A stretch of 64,000 bases of DNA from CAVPTL01 sp963727235. GTDB lineage: Bacteria; Actinomycetota; Thermoleophilia; Gaiellales; JAICJC01. Every line of letters begins with the position of its first letter. The first letter of the stretch is position 1. Below the pieces are notes generated by a model. That model saw only the letters and a list, made by a program, of their open reading frames with translations, was not told the DNA's origin and did no database searches. The stretch covers positions 1 to 64,000 of the forward strand of contig CAVSFZ010000013.1 in NCBI GenBank assembly GCA_963727235.1, in the 5' to 3' direction. This document shows positions 50,775 to 59,802 of the stretch, in pieces. Made by a program: the position numbers and the translations under genes.

Positions 50775-51383
50775 TTACTCCGCGTCGCGCATGAGGCGGT
50801 GGCCGTGCTCGATGCCCTCCGGCCCAGTCAGCCGGTGGATCACGACGTTGAAAAGCCGCGACAGCTCGTGCTTGGCCTTCGCGTCGCCGGCATGGTGGTG
50901 GTGTTTGCGCGGAAGTTGTGACCCCCGCACGCGCACGGCACCGACGTAGGTGTCGGCGTACCAGCCGGTGTCGAGGCTGTCGATGGAGACCACGGTGCCG
51001 GTGTGCGGCGCGTGGATGAAGCGCCCGTGCCCCAGGTAGAGGCCGACGTGGTTGAGCCCGTCGAAGAACACGAGATCTCCTGGGAGAAGCTCGGATCTGG
51101 ACACGTGGCGACCGGCGTCCCACTGACCGTAGCTCGAGTGCGGAAGCTCGATGCCGAGCTGCAGGTACACGTACCGGGTGAAGCCTGAGCAGTCGAATCC
51201 GCTGGGAGTTGAGCCGGCCCACTGGTACGGCACTCCGCGGAGGTGAAGCGACTGCCCGGCGGCCGAATCGGCGACCGTGAGGACGTCCGGCTGAGGCACC
51301 TCGGCCGGGATATACGAGGAAGCCTGAGCGGCTGTAGGAGCAAGAAGCAAGAGCACCAAAACAAGAGCGAGCGATCGTGGCAT
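50775..51383 (-). CDS. Secreted NlpC/P60 peptidoglycan hydrolase
   Basis: A 202-residue protein: signal peptide (LALVLVLLLLAPTAAQA) and an NlpC/P60 domain with catalytic Cys in GFDCSGFTRYVY, His in LNHVGLYLG and the third polar residue His in FIHAPHTG. It would cut peptide bonds in the cell-wall stem. The ATG at 51383 fits the signal peptide. It ends 9 nt before the regulator gene start and may be co-transcribed with it. Confidence 0.88.
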   Translation of the reverse strand: MPRSLALVLVLLLLAPTAAQASSYIPAEVPQPDVLTVADSAAGQSLHLRGVPYQWAGSTPSGFDCSGFTRYVYLQLGIELPHSSYGQWDAGRHVSRSELLPGDLVFFDGLNHVGLYLGHGRFIHAPHTGTVVSIDSLDTGWYADTYVGAVRVRGSQLPRKHHHHAGDAKAKHELSRLFNVVIHRLTGPEGIEHGHRLMRDAE

Positions 51384-51511
51384 ACCGACACAATCAAGCA
51401 CAAGGTCGTCACAATGTCCAATCGGAAGTGCAACGTACGGCGCGATCGCAAGCTCCGGTGGAGCGCGACATGACTTGTTCCACAGCTGTCCCAATTAGGA
51501 CGCACTAAACG

Positions 51512-51539
51512 CAGAGGCCGCCTCGAAAGGCGGCCTCTG
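51512..51539 (-). terminator. Strong hairpin, terminator of the SnoaL-like gene
   Basis: Arms CAGAGGCCGCC and GGCGGCCTCTG (11 bp), loop TCGAAA. On the minus strand it is followed by GCGTTTAG. It lies between the upstream gene ending at 51651 and the NlpC gene. Confidence 0.75.
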
Positions 51540-51650
51540 TAAACAGCAGCGGCGAGGGTGGGCTCTAGCTGCGCGAGATCACCGGACTGGGCGCCGAGGC
51601 AGCGGAAGCTGATAATCCCGACCCCCGCCGGCGTCTCATGTGCGCTGCGG

Positions 51651-52082
51651 CTACTGGATCCAGCCAAGCTCGCGCATTGCCCATCCGGCGTTCCAGATCT
51701 TGGTCATGTGGCTGATCTTGCCATCCTCGAACGCGATCGCGTACACGTAGTCGGAACTGGTGTGCTTGCCGCCCTGCGGCAGCGGACCGCCCTCGGCGCT
51801 GTGGGTGCCGGAGAAGACCCCGTAGATACACACGGTATCGGAGGCCGGGTCGGTGGCAAATGACTTCACCGCAGCGGTGCCGTCGGGGACGAAGGTGAGC
51901 AAGCCCTGCATCCAGTCGGTGTACTCCGCGAGGGTGGACATCGCAGCGATCGGTTCCGCCTGCGATGAGAAGGTGGCGCCTGGTCGGCAGTACCGGGCGC
52001 ATCCGGCCCAGCCCGCGCCTGTCTCACAGGCGTCGAAGAATGCTCGGGCGGTATCGCTGATCGATTCGGTATGGACGGACAT
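51651..52082 (-). CDS. SnoaL-like (NTF2-fold) protein
   Basis: A 143-residue protein with the NTF2/SnoaL pattern: ARAFFDACETGAGWAGCARYCRPGATFSSQAEP at the start, and YAIAFEDGKISHMTKIWN at the end. Family members are small polyketide cyclases, isomerases or limonene-epoxide-hydrolase relatives; no specific substrate can be named. It lies 44 bp after the membrane-protein gene and is probably in one transcript with it. Confidence 0.75.
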   Translation of the reverse strand: MSVHTESISDTARAFFDACETGAGWAGCARYCRPGATFSSQAEPIAAMSTLAEYTDWMQGLLTFVPDGTAAVKSFATDPASDTVCIYGVFSGTHSAEGGPLPQGGKHTSSDYVYAIAFEDGKISHMTKIWNAGWAMRELGWIQ

Positions 52083-52126
52083 CGTGACCTCCGGTCATGG
52101 AATGGTTTCGTCGGGATCGCGCAGCG

Positions 52127-52762
52127 TCAGGCGGCCATCTCCGGGATAGGTGTGCGGGCATGCTCTGGAGACGACGAGGCGATCAGCCACACCCCGGTGA
52201 CCAGGCCCCAGAGAAGCGTCAGGAAGAACGGGAAGAAGAGGAACGAAAGGAGCACGAGCAGCCCAACGACGCCCGAGAACGCCCGCATCCATGCCGGGGC
52301 TCGGCGTCCCTCCAAGGCGATCACGAGCAGCGAGATGCCCAGCATCACACCGGTCACGACCAGGAAGACACCCCAGCCGGCCTGGATGATGGTGTAGGCA
52401 ACCCGCGGATCGATCGAGGGCCCACCGCCTAAATCTTTCGACGTCACCGGTGTCACGACGATCACCCAGCCCGCTACCATCGCCCCGGCGGCGAGGAGGG
52501 ACGCCCCCCAACCGACCCGCTGCGCCCCCCGGTCTGTCACGGTTGTCTCGACCAGGTAGCCCATCACCACCATCAGCGCGGCGGCTGCAGCGGCCACGAC
52601 GAGCACAGAGAGAACCATGCGCGCGCCGGACTGGGCGATGAACGTGTTCACCTCGGACGCCTTGTAGTTGCCACCCGGTGGGCTCGCGGCAAACGCGCCC
52701 GTGATCAGGAGCACGGTGAAGAGAATGCCACCGAACCCTGCGACCTTCCTGTTCTGCATCAT
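52127..52762 (-). CDS. Membrane protein with six hydrophobic segments
   Basis: A 211-residue protein with segments at about 8-27, 48-70, 84-105, 125-150, 160-180 and 182-198. No family recognised. The ATG at 52762 has GAGGAGG 6 nt upstream. Its promoter shares a motif with the promoter of the gene at 54917, next to the LAL regulator, so it is likely a member of that regulon. Confidence 0.7.
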   Translation of the reverse strand: MMQNRKVAGFGGILFTVLLITGAFAASPPGGNYKASEVNTFIAQSGARMVLSVLVVAAAAAALMVVMGYLVETTVTDRGAQRVGWGASLLAAGAMVAGWVIVVTPVTSKDLGGGPSIDPRVAYTIIQAGWGVFLVVTGVMLGISLLVIALEGRRAPAWMRAFSGVVGLLVLLSFLFFPFFLTLLWGLVTGVWLIASSSPEHARTPIPEMAA

Positions 52763-52797
52763 GTACCTCCTCGAGTTTGAGATCGCCCATGTGGATC

Positions 52798-52840
52798 AGG
52801 CTAGGGGTGCGGCGGCTCGCGCCGAAACGGGGAAACCCAC
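52798..52840 (-). promoter_or_regulatory. Promoter with shared operator motif, copy A
   Basis: On the minus strand: motif GTGGGTTTCCCCGTTTCGGC (52840-52821), whose last six bases serve as a -35 (TTCGGC), a 17-bp spacer and -10 TAGCCT (52803-52798). The same motif with the same spacing occurs at 54925-54967. It feeds the membrane-protein gene at 52762 through a ~30-nt leader. Confidence 0.65.
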
Positions 52841-52923
52841 ATGGTTTGACCACCAGCCCTCGCCGTCGCCGAGCGCGGTGGGCCGGCGGGCACCAGCATC
52901 GCTCCGGTGCCCGCCGATTCCGT

Positions 52924-54579
52924 CTAGCTCACAGGTGTGGTTGCGGTCGCCGAGTTGTTGGCAGCGACCGGGTCGGCCGTGGCCGAGCTGACCGTGACGG
53001 TGTCGAGCAGCTGACCGCCCGGCGGTGTGCGTACGGTGACCGTGATATCCACCTCACGGCTGCCGCCCGATGGGAGTGATTTGACGGTGCAGGTGACCGT
53101 TCCGGTGGCGCCCACCCTCGGTGCCTTGCAGCTCATCCCCGCGAGCGGGGTCACGCTGACGACGCGGACGTCGCTGGGCACGACGTCGGCCAGAACGACC
53201 GTCTTCGCCGCACTTGGCCCGTTGTCGGCGATGGAGATCGACCAGGTCAGCGTGCCACCGGATGCAACGGCCGCGGGGAAGTCCCTGATGTCGGTTGCGA
53301 GATCCGCGCTGGGGTCGCCGGTACCCGAGAGCGCCACCGCTTGAGGGCTGCCGGTTGCGTCGTCGGCGACCGCGAGCGTTGCGGTCTTCGGCCCGACGTT
53401 GCGGGGAGCGAACCGGACGAGGGCCGAACGGGTGTCACCCGGAGCCACCGGTACCGCCGTGCAGGTCTGCTTACCCAGCTTGAACGATGTGGAGCCACTT
53501 CCGGACATCGAGAGCCCCGAGACATGCACCGGCACGGTGCCGGTGTTCGTCACGACCACCGACCGGTATGCCGAGACCGTCCCGACCGGCTGAGATCCGA
53601 ATGCGATCGAGCCCGGCGCGACCGAGACGGTTGGCGCAGCGGTGCCGGCACCGCTCAGCGCGACCTGATCGGGGCTCGATCCGGCGTTGCTCGCCACATC
53701 GAGATTGGCGCTTCGGCCCCCGATCCCCTGTGGGGAGAACGACACCGACGCCGAGCACGTCTGGCCGGCACCGAGCGTCGACGCACACGTGGTCGACGCA
53801 ATCGCAAAATCGCCGCTGTTTGCGCCCGAGATCGAGAGCGCGACGTTCTTCAGGTCGTCATTGCCGGAGTTCGTCACGGTGACCTGCTGTGCCGCGCTCG
53901 TCGACCCGACCGTCTGACTTCCGAATCCCAGGGCGGAGGTCGAGAGCTGCACGGCCGGATCCACGTACCAGAACCCGCCCGAGAACTCCTCACGCACGAT
54001 CGATCCGTTGGTGCTCAGGCTGTTGAAGAGCGCGAGTGCAGGCGTCCAGCCGTTGTAGTCGGCTTCGAACAGCAGGTTCACGCTGTACGTCGTGCTCGCG
54101 TCGACAACCGGCACGAGGCCGCCCCTCTGAGGATCGAAACCCACCGCGGAGGGATCCATCAGCGGCACCGGCTGGGCGCCACTCGTGACCTTCATCGTCA
54201 GACGGGTGGGTAGGTCGAGATCGTTTCCAGACACGTTAATGGTCGCGTGTCCGGTCCACACCACCAGGCCTGTGGCGAGGTCGGTGTCGGCGCTCGAGAC
54301 TGCGAGCGTCTCACCCGGCTGGTCGATGTTCCCGTCGAACGCAAGCGCAGGTGGCGTCGAGCTTCCCCACACCATCTGCGTCCAGCCGACCTGATCGAAG
54401 CCGGAGTATGACCATGTCAGCCCACCGGGGAGACCGATCCCGCCGCTGCTCGTCACGTTCACACCGCCCGGCGGCGGATAGACCGGTCCGGTCGGCCCCG
54501 AGGGTGATGCCTCCACCCTCGCCGCACCGGCCACCGACACGATCGCGAGCACGAGCCCTGCTGCTAACAACCTGCGCAT
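52924..54579 (-). CDS. Secreted choice-of-anchor-D/DUF11 repeat protein
   Basis: A 551-residue protein: signal peptide (~1-25), an N-terminal beta domain (~30-200), two ASPM/choice-of-anchor-D Ig-like repeats (~205-415; GFGSQTVGSTSAAQQVTVTNSGN and AFGSQPVGTVSAYRSVVVTNTG) and a C-terminal DUF11-type domain (~425-545). It is probably a secreted structural or binding protein. No enzyme motif is seen. The AAGGAGATG ribosome site lies within the end of the upstream gene. Confidence 0.8.
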   Translation of the reverse strand: MRRLLAAGLVLAIVSVAGAARVEASPSGPTGPVYPPPGGVNVTSSGGIGLPGGLTWSYSGFDQVGWTQMVWGSSTPPALAFDGNIDQPGETLAVSSADTDLATGLVVWTGHATINVSGNDLDLPTRLTMKVTSGAQPVPLMDPSAVGFDPQRGGLVPVVDASTTYSVNLLFEADYNGWTPALALFNSLSTNGSIVREEFSGGFWYVDPAVQLSTSALGFGSQTVGSTSAAQQVTVTNSGNDDLKNVALSISGANSGDFAIASTTCASTLGAGQTCSASVSFSPQGIGGRSANLDVASNAGSSPDQVALSGAGTAAPTVSVAPGSIAFGSQPVGTVSAYRSVVVTNTGTVPVHVSGLSMSGSGSTSFKLGKQTCTAVPVAPGDTRSALVRFAPRNVGPKTATLAVADDATGSPQAVALSGTGDPSADLATDIRDFPAAVASGGTLTWSISIADNGPSAAKTVVLADVVPSDVRVVSVTPLAGMSCKAPRVGATGTVTCTVKSLPSGGSREVDITVTVRTPPGGQLLDTVTVSSATADPVAANNSATATTPVS

Positions 54580-54917
54580 GTCATCTCCTTCGGGGTTTGG
54601 TACCTGCCAGGCACTGCACGTCTCGAGAACATCAGCCCCCCCTGGGTCGAGTCGGCGCCGCCCTCACGCTCCACCGCAGTCACGATCCGGATCGGCTTCA
54701 CACCCGCGGCACGGCCGGCCCGCCAGACGGCGTCGATCGAGTCTGCGTCGAACACGTGAAAGCAGATCTCGTCGGCCTCGACGAACGTCGACCGGATGTG
54801 GGTTATCGGCTCCCCGGCGGCCGAGACCGCCTCGGCCGCCCGGGTCACCATCCCCTCCACGGCGGCGACGTCCGCGAACCGCGATCGCTGTAGGTAGCAC
54901 TCGGCGACGTATCGCAT
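54564..54917 (-). CDS. DUF4242-like small protein
   Basis: A 117-residue protein with RYVAECYLQ at the start, ITHIRSTFVEADEICFHVFDADSIDAVWRAGRAAGVKPIRI in the middle, similar to DUF4242 (ferredoxin-like, nickel-responsive) proteins. Cys residues at the very end (TCAGC). It overlaps the secreted-protein gene by 16 bp. The mRNA is probably leaderless: TAGCCT ends 7 nt before the ATG. Confidence 0.7.
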   Translation of the reverse strand: MRYVAECYLQRSRFADVAAVEGMVTRAAEAVSAAGEPITHIRSTFVEADEICFHVFDADSIDAVWRAGRAAGVKPIRIVTAVEREGGADSTQGGLMFSRRAVPGRYQTPKEMTCAGC

Positions 54918-54924
54918 GCGGATC

Positions 54925-54967
54925 AGGCTAGGACGGACACCCCGCGCGCCGAAACGCGGAAACCCAC
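54925..54967 (-). promoter_or_regulatory. Promoter with shared operator motif, copy B
   Basis: On the minus strand: GTGGGTTTCCGCGTTTCGGC (54967-54948), 17-bp spacer, TAGCCT (54930-54925), 7 nt, ATG. Nineteen of twenty motif bases match copy A at 52798. It sits in the 65-bp gap behind the LAL regulator gene. Confidence 0.7.
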
Positions 54968-54982
54968 ACTGTTTGCCCGCCG

Positions 54983-57757
54983 CTAGAACCCGCCGGAGGC
55001 GAACCGCGCGGCCAGCTCGGTACGCGACCGCACCCCGAGCTTCGCATAGACCCTGGTCAGGCTCGACTCCACCGCACGCACGCTCACGAACAGCTCGGCC
55101 GCCACCTCGCGGTTGGCGAGTCCGTCGGCCACGAGCCTGGCCACCCGCTCCTCAGTCGGCGTCAGCGTGCTCGAGGACTGCCGACCGCCGACCCGTCGCA
55201 GCTCGGCCGCGGCCGTGGCCGCCCACGTGTCGGCGCCGCAGCCGGCGAAGATCCCATGTGCCTCGGTGAGCCGCGCCCGGGCCGCTCCGCGGCGCTTGAA
55301 GCGGCGGTCGGCGACTCCGCGCACGAGCAGCGTGCGGGCCCGCTCGAACTCGCTGGCCACCGCGACGTGGAGCTCTTCTGCGGCGTCGAACGCCTCCACC
55401 GCCGCAAACTCGTCCCCGGCGGCGGCCGCCACAATCCCTTGGCAGCGGGCACCCAGGGCCGCCGCCCACGGGCTCTCGAGCCTGAGGCCGAGCTGCGCGA
55501 GCCGGTCGGCATACTCGGCGGCCAGGTCGAGTTCCCCTGTCCCAGCGAGCGCCTCGACGGCGTTGGGCAGCGCTGGACACCAGCTGGGCTCGTGAAAGCC
55601 ACGCTCTTCCATCTCGGGCGGCACGGTGCGCAGGTGGGCCGCGGCAGCGTGGTGATCTCCCACCGAGAGCTCGGTGATTCCGAGGACGACGCGGTTTTGC
55701 ATTGCAAACGCGACGTCGTATACCGCCTGCGCCGTGCGCACGCCCAGGCCGGCACGGTCTCTGGCCGAGGCGGGGTCTCCCACGTGCGCATCGACCAGCG
55801 CACTCGCGTACAGCGCTCTCGCGTGGTCATGCAGATTGCTGCCGGCGAGCTCGGTCAACTCGAGCTGCTCATCCGCATACCCTCGCGCCGCCGCGAAATC
55901 TCCTGCACGACATTCCGCCTCGACCATATGGAGCAGGATGCCGACGCGGCTAGTGTCGTCGCCAAGTGCTTCGGCCCGCAGGTATGCGACTCGAAGCAGG
56001 GCGAGCGCTTCGTCAAGCTGCTCGTAGTACATGCGCGCGCACCCGGCCGAAACAGCCGGCTGCCAGGCGGGGAAAACCCCTTCGCAATCGAGCGCGAGCG
56101 CCTCGTCCACGGCTGCCCTGGGCACCCGCACACCTCCCAGCGTTTCGACGAGGATCCACGTGAATGCCGCGGCCGCAAGCTGTGCGGACGACCCGAATTC
56201 ACGGGCGAGCTCAAGCTCGCGGGCGGCATGCATCCGGCCTTCATCCAGCGCGCCGACGACCAGGCAGTGCACCCCGAGCACCGACCGGATCCCGATCTCC
56301 CGGGACGGATCGCCGCCGGCACGGCGAAGCGCCATCTCCAGCAGCCGCCCGCCAGTGGCGAGATCATCGGCTCGTGCGTGCCACATCAGCATCAGCGCCT
56401 CGATGGGAACGCCTTCGAACCCGAGTTCGTCGAACAGCGGCTCCAGGAGTTCCCGTGCACGGTCGGGTGCTCCAGCTCTGATCATCAGGTCGGCCGCCCG
56501 ACACCGACGCCGGATGATCGCGTCTGACTCGCCGGGGGTCGAGCGATCGATCGCGAGCTCGAGCATTTCCGCGGCGATGACCGGCGCACCCCGGCCGGCC
56601 GCGTGTTTCGCGCCTTCCTCGAGTCCCGCCGCGACCTCTGCCGACTGACCGGCGACGGCCAGAGCCTGGTGTCTCACCCGGTCGACGGGATCGACGGCGA
56701 GATGCGCGAGCCGCGCGTGGAGATCGCGCAGCTCGGATTCCGAGGCGGTGGCCAGCGCACCCTCGGCGAGGAGAGGGTGGTCGAATCGCAGGCCGTCGCG
56801 ATCGACGAGTACCCCGGCATCCACCGCCTCTCCAACCCCGCGCTCGCTGCTGATCTGCGCCACCAGTCTGCGATCCGAATGCGGCCCGGCCACGGCCGCT
56901 GCCCGGCATGCACTGAGGCCTTCCCGATCGAGCGCGTCGAGCCGGCTGCGCACGATGTCTGTCAGCGACGCCGGGAGCCGCAACCCATCGCCGGCGACGA
57001 GCGCGCTGCGATCGCGGATCAGCCCTCGTGCGAGCTCGAGGGCGAAGAATGGATTCCCGCCTGACACCTCGTGGAGGCGGATCAGCTGTGGAAGCGGGAG
57101 GCGCACACCGAGCCGCTCGGCCAGGATCACCTTGATTGCACCCAGGCTCAGTGGGCTGACCTCCATCACCTCCACCCCGGACGACGCTGATATGCCCCCG
57201 ACGACCGCGTCTTCGTATCCGGCCCGCCGTGCCATCACGACCGCGAACCTGCCCGTGTGCCGACGGCGCAACGCATACCGAAGCGCCTGCGCCGAGCCGG
57301 CGTCAACCCACTGCATGTCGTCCAACACGACCACCAGCGGCTGCGCGCCACCCGCCGCCTGAATGATGCCCGCGGTCGCCGCAGCCACCGCCTGCGGTGC
57401 CGGCTCAGCACCGTCCTCCTCGTCGACTAGGAGGGCGCGGCCGAGGGCCCGTCGCTGCGGTGCGGGTAGCCCCGCTGAAAACTCCGCGTAGAGCGGCAGC
57501 AACACGTCGCGAAGCACGGTGAACGGCAGCTGCATCTCGACCTGGTCGCCGGAACCGGTTACGACCGTGACGCCTCGCCCGCCGAGGGCCCGCATGAGCG
57601 CCTCGAGGAGCGTCGACTTTCCGATGCCCGCCTCGCCGGTGAGAACGACTGCCCCTTGGCGGTTCGGCTCGGCGGCGCTGAGCAGTTGCGCGAGTTGCTC
57701 TTCGCGGCCCACGCACAGCACGTCATCAGGAAGATCTTCCCAGGGTCGATCCGGCAT
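54983..57757 (-). CDS. LAL-family (large ATP-binding LuxR) transcriptional regulator
   Basis: A 924-residue regulator: N-terminal AAA-type ATPase (Walker A VVLTGEAGIGKSTLLEAL; Walker B LVVVLDDMQWVDAGSAQAL), a long TPR-like helical middle (~370-850) for ligand or partner binding, and a C-terminal LuxR HTH (~860-920; LTPTEERVARLVADGLANREVAAELFVSVRAVESSLTRVYAKLGV). LAL proteins are usually activators. The two promoters with a shared motif just downstream are the obvious candidate targets. No self-copy of the motif was seen in front of it. Confidence 0.9.
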   Translation of the reverse strand: MPDRPWEDLPDDVLCVGREEQLAQLLSAAEPNRQGAVVLTGEAGIGKSTLLEALMRALGGRGVTVVTGSGDQVEMQLPFTVLRDVLLPLYAEFSAGLPAPQRRALGRALLVDEEDGAEPAPQAVAAATAGIIQAAGGAQPLVVVLDDMQWVDAGSAQALRYALRRRHTGRFAVVMARRAGYEDAVVGGISASSGVEVMEVSPLSLGAIKVILAERLGVRLPLPQLIRLHEVSGGNPFFALELARGLIRDRSALVAGDGLRLPASLTDIVRSRLDALDREGLSACRAAAVAGPHSDRRLVAQISSERGVGEAVDAGVLVDRDGLRFDHPLLAEGALATASESELRDLHARLAHLAVDPVDRVRHQALAVAGQSAEVAAGLEEGAKHAAGRGAPVIAAEMLELAIDRSTPGESDAIIRRRCRAADLMIRAGAPDRARELLEPLFDELGFEGVPIEALMLMWHARADDLATGGRLLEMALRRAGGDPSREIGIRSVLGVHCLVVGALDEGRMHAARELELAREFGSSAQLAAAAFTWILVETLGGVRVPRAAVDEALALDCEGVFPAWQPAVSAGCARMYYEQLDEALALLRVAYLRAEALGDDTSRVGILLHMVEAECRAGDFAAARGYADEQLELTELAGSNLHDHARALYASALVDAHVGDPASARDRAGLGVRTAQAVYDVAFAMQNRVVLGITELSVGDHHAAAAHLRTVPPEMEERGFHEPSWCPALPNAVEALAGTGELDLAAEYADRLAQLGLRLESPWAAALGARCQGIVAAAAGDEFAAVEAFDAAEELHVAVASEFERARTLLVRGVADRRFKRRGAARARLTEAHGIFAGCGADTWAATAAAELRRVGGRQSSSTLTPTEERVARLVADGLANREVAAELFVSVRAVESSLTRVYAKLGVRSRTELAARFASGGF

Positions 57758-57817
57758 TTCCGCGACCTACCCTACTGGCAACGGTGGCCCAAACGGCCGA
57801 GGACTTGGAGGAAGAAA

Positions 57818-58111
57818 ATGCCGGAGTACGTGATTCTGCTGAACTGGACCGAGCAGGGCGTGGCCAACGTCAAAGACACGGTCAGCCGCTACCGAGCCGC
57901 CAAGCAGCTACTCGAGAGCAAGGGCGGCTCGTTCGATGCGGTCGCATGGACTGAGGGCCCGTACGACCTCGTCGCGATGGTGACCGTGCCCGACGAGGAG
58001 ATTGGCGTGGCGTTCAATCTCCAGCTCGCTGCCTCGGGCAACCTCCGGACCACGACGATGCGCGCCCACGGCGAGGATGCCATGGCCCGCATCCTCGACA
58101 AGATGGACTAG
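57818..58111 (+). CDS. GYD-domain protein
   Basis: A 97-residue protein: YVILLNWTEQGVANVKDTVSRYRAAKQLLESKGGSFDAVAWTEGPYDLVAMVTVPDEE is the GYD family pattern (ferredoxin-like alpha-beta fold), including G-P-Y-D. Function unknown. GGAGGA lies just before the ATG. It is divergent from the LAL regulator gene (60-bp gap). Confidence 0.85.
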   Translation: MPEYVILLNWTEQGVANVKDTVSRYRAAKQLLESKGGSFDAVAWTEGPYDLVAMVTVPDEEIGVAFNLQLAASGNLRTTTMRAHGEDAMARILDKMD

Positions 58112-58260
58112 GCGACCCGCCCTCGGCCGTTATGGCTTGCCCGCGTCCGGTGAACGGGTGAGTCGAGGATCTGGGTTGGTGATCAGCCAGCGCGGCTCCG
58201 AGCCTCGCTCGGCCCGCTGAGTCATTACAACGACGATCTCACCGATGGTAAGGTCGGCGT

Positions 58261-59778
58261 GTGAGGGTTCACGTTCTGTTGGGGGTAGCTGCGGTGTTCG
58301 CGTGCCTCACCGTGCCCGGTGGAGCCGCACGCGCCGCCGCTCCAGCCGCCTCGAATCACCCGACGCGTGGCGTCACGATCAAGGTCGCGCAGTTCAACTG
58401 CGACATCTCCGATGAATACCCGATCATCCCGGCCTCGATGGTCGCCAATGCCATTCGGGCCAGCGACGCCGATGTGGTCGGGCTCGAGGAGGGCGGCGGG
58501 GAGGTGCGCCAAGTCGCCGACGCACTCGGGTGGCGTTACTACGACGTGCGCATGCAGATCGTGTCGCGGCTGCCCCTGATCGACCCTCCGGACGGGAACG
58601 GCGTGTACACGTACGTGCGGGTATCGCCCGGCCGCGTGGTGGCGTTCGAAAATGTGCATCTGCCTTCTGATCCGTACGGCCCATCGTGGGTGGAGCAGGG
58701 CAAGACGCTGGCACAGGTGCTGGCGCTGGAGCGGCGCGCCCGACTGCCCGCAATCCAAGCCCAACTCGCGGCTGCTCGGCGCCTCCGTGCACAGGGGATG
58801 CCGATCTTTCTCACAGGTGACTTCAACTCGCCCTCGTTCCACGACTGGACGACCGCCACCGTCGGAACCCGACCGCAGATCCGGTACCCGGTGCGGTGGC
58901 CGGTCACCGCGGCCGTCGAGAATACGGGCTTCGTCGACTCGTATCGAGCGGTGCATCCCAACCCGGTGACGAACCCGGGACTCACATGGCCGACGCACCG
59001 AACGCTCAAAGGTGTCGAGAACTTCGACACTGATCCCAAGGATCGAGTCGACTTCGTGTTCGCTGCAGGACCGAAGGCGAAGGCCAGCAAGATTATCGGT
59101 GAGCCCGGAGCCCCCGGCATCTCGGCCGCGGTCTCACCCTGGCCCTCGGATCACCGTCTGGTCGTGTCGACGTTCACGACGCGAGGGGCGACGCCACCCA
59201 CGCTGGTAACGGTGCCGCAGAGGCGCGTCATCGTGGGTGACCCTGTGCCCGTCTCGTTCCGCACCCCAGGTACAGCCGTCCGGGTCTCGATCGAGCGCCT
59301 GCAGCACGGCGTGGGCACCGTGGTGGCACATCGATCCATCGGCTCGACGAGTGCACATGCAATCGGCACGGTGCGCTTCTCGAGCGCGGGTTGGGCTCCA
59401 GGCGCGTATCAGGCGGTGTTGCGAACCGCCCACCGGCGCGCACTCTCGCGATTTCGGTTCTGGGTGGTCGTTCAGGGCGCGAAGGCATTCGTACGGACAT
59501 CGCAGTCGAGTTATGCCCACGGTCAGCCGATCACCGTGACCGTCGGCAACGCTCCAGGTGATCGCTGGGACTGGCTTGGTGTCTACTCCCGCGGTGCCAA
59601 CCCAAACGTCGCGTACTACCTGTTATGGGTCTACACGAAGTCGGCTATCCAAGGCCGGTTCAAGCTCGGGCCTGCAGCCAACGGACCCTGGCCGTTGCCG
59701 GCCGGCCGCTACAGCGTGTATCTGCTTCGAGACGACCTGTACGTGAAGATCGCGCGAGCGGACTTCACCGTCCGCTGA
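58261..59778 (+). CDS. Secreted endonuclease/exonuclease/phosphatase-family protein, copy 1
   Basis: A 505-residue protein: signal peptide (MRVHVLLGVAAVFACLTVPGGAARAAA), EEP domain (~35-320) with all key motifs (AQFNCD, GLEEGGGE, VHLPSD, LTGDFNSPSFHDW, RVDFVFA, SDHRLV), a linker and a C-terminal beta-sandwich (~400-505; YAHGQPITVTVGNAPGDRWDWLGVY) that may bind a surface. It could be a secreted phosphodiesterase or nuclease. The GTG start follows TAAGGT by 6 nt (leaderless). It differs from copy 2 at two residues: V in TVPGG (copy 2 L) and D in RASDADV (copy 2 G). Confidence 0.88.
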   Translation: MRVHVLLGVAAVFACLTVPGGAARAAAPAASNHPTRGVTIKVAQFNCDISDEYPIIPASMVANAIRASDADVVGLEEGGGEVRQVADALGWRYYDVRMQIVSRLPLIDPPDGNGVYTYVRVSPGRVVAFENVHLPSDPYGPSWVEQGKTLAQVLALERRARLPAIQAQLAAARRLRAQGMPIFLTGDFNSPSFHDWTTATVGTRPQIRYPVRWPVTAAVENTGFVDSYRAVHPNPVTNPGLTWPTHRTLKGVENFDTDPKDRVDFVFAAGPKAKASKIIGEPGAPGISAAVSPWPSDHRLVVSTFTTRGATPPTLVTVPQRRVIVGDPVPVSFRTPGTAVRVSIERLQHGVGTVVAHRSIGSTSAHAIGTVRFSSAGWAPGAYQAVLRTAHRRALSRFRFWVVVQGAKAFVRTSQSSYAHGQPITVTVGNAPGDRWDWLGVYSRGANPNVAYYLLWVYTKSAIQGRFKLGPAANGPWPLPAGRYSVYLLRDDLYVKIARADFTVR

Positions 59779-59802
59779 TCAGGCCCAACCGAGCCATGCG
59801 GC

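Noticed and set aside
58225..58998. Minus-strand frame of 257 codons repeated exactly in both duplication units
   Set aside because: Repetition is only due to the duplication; it is antisense to the EEP gene with full catalytic motifs.
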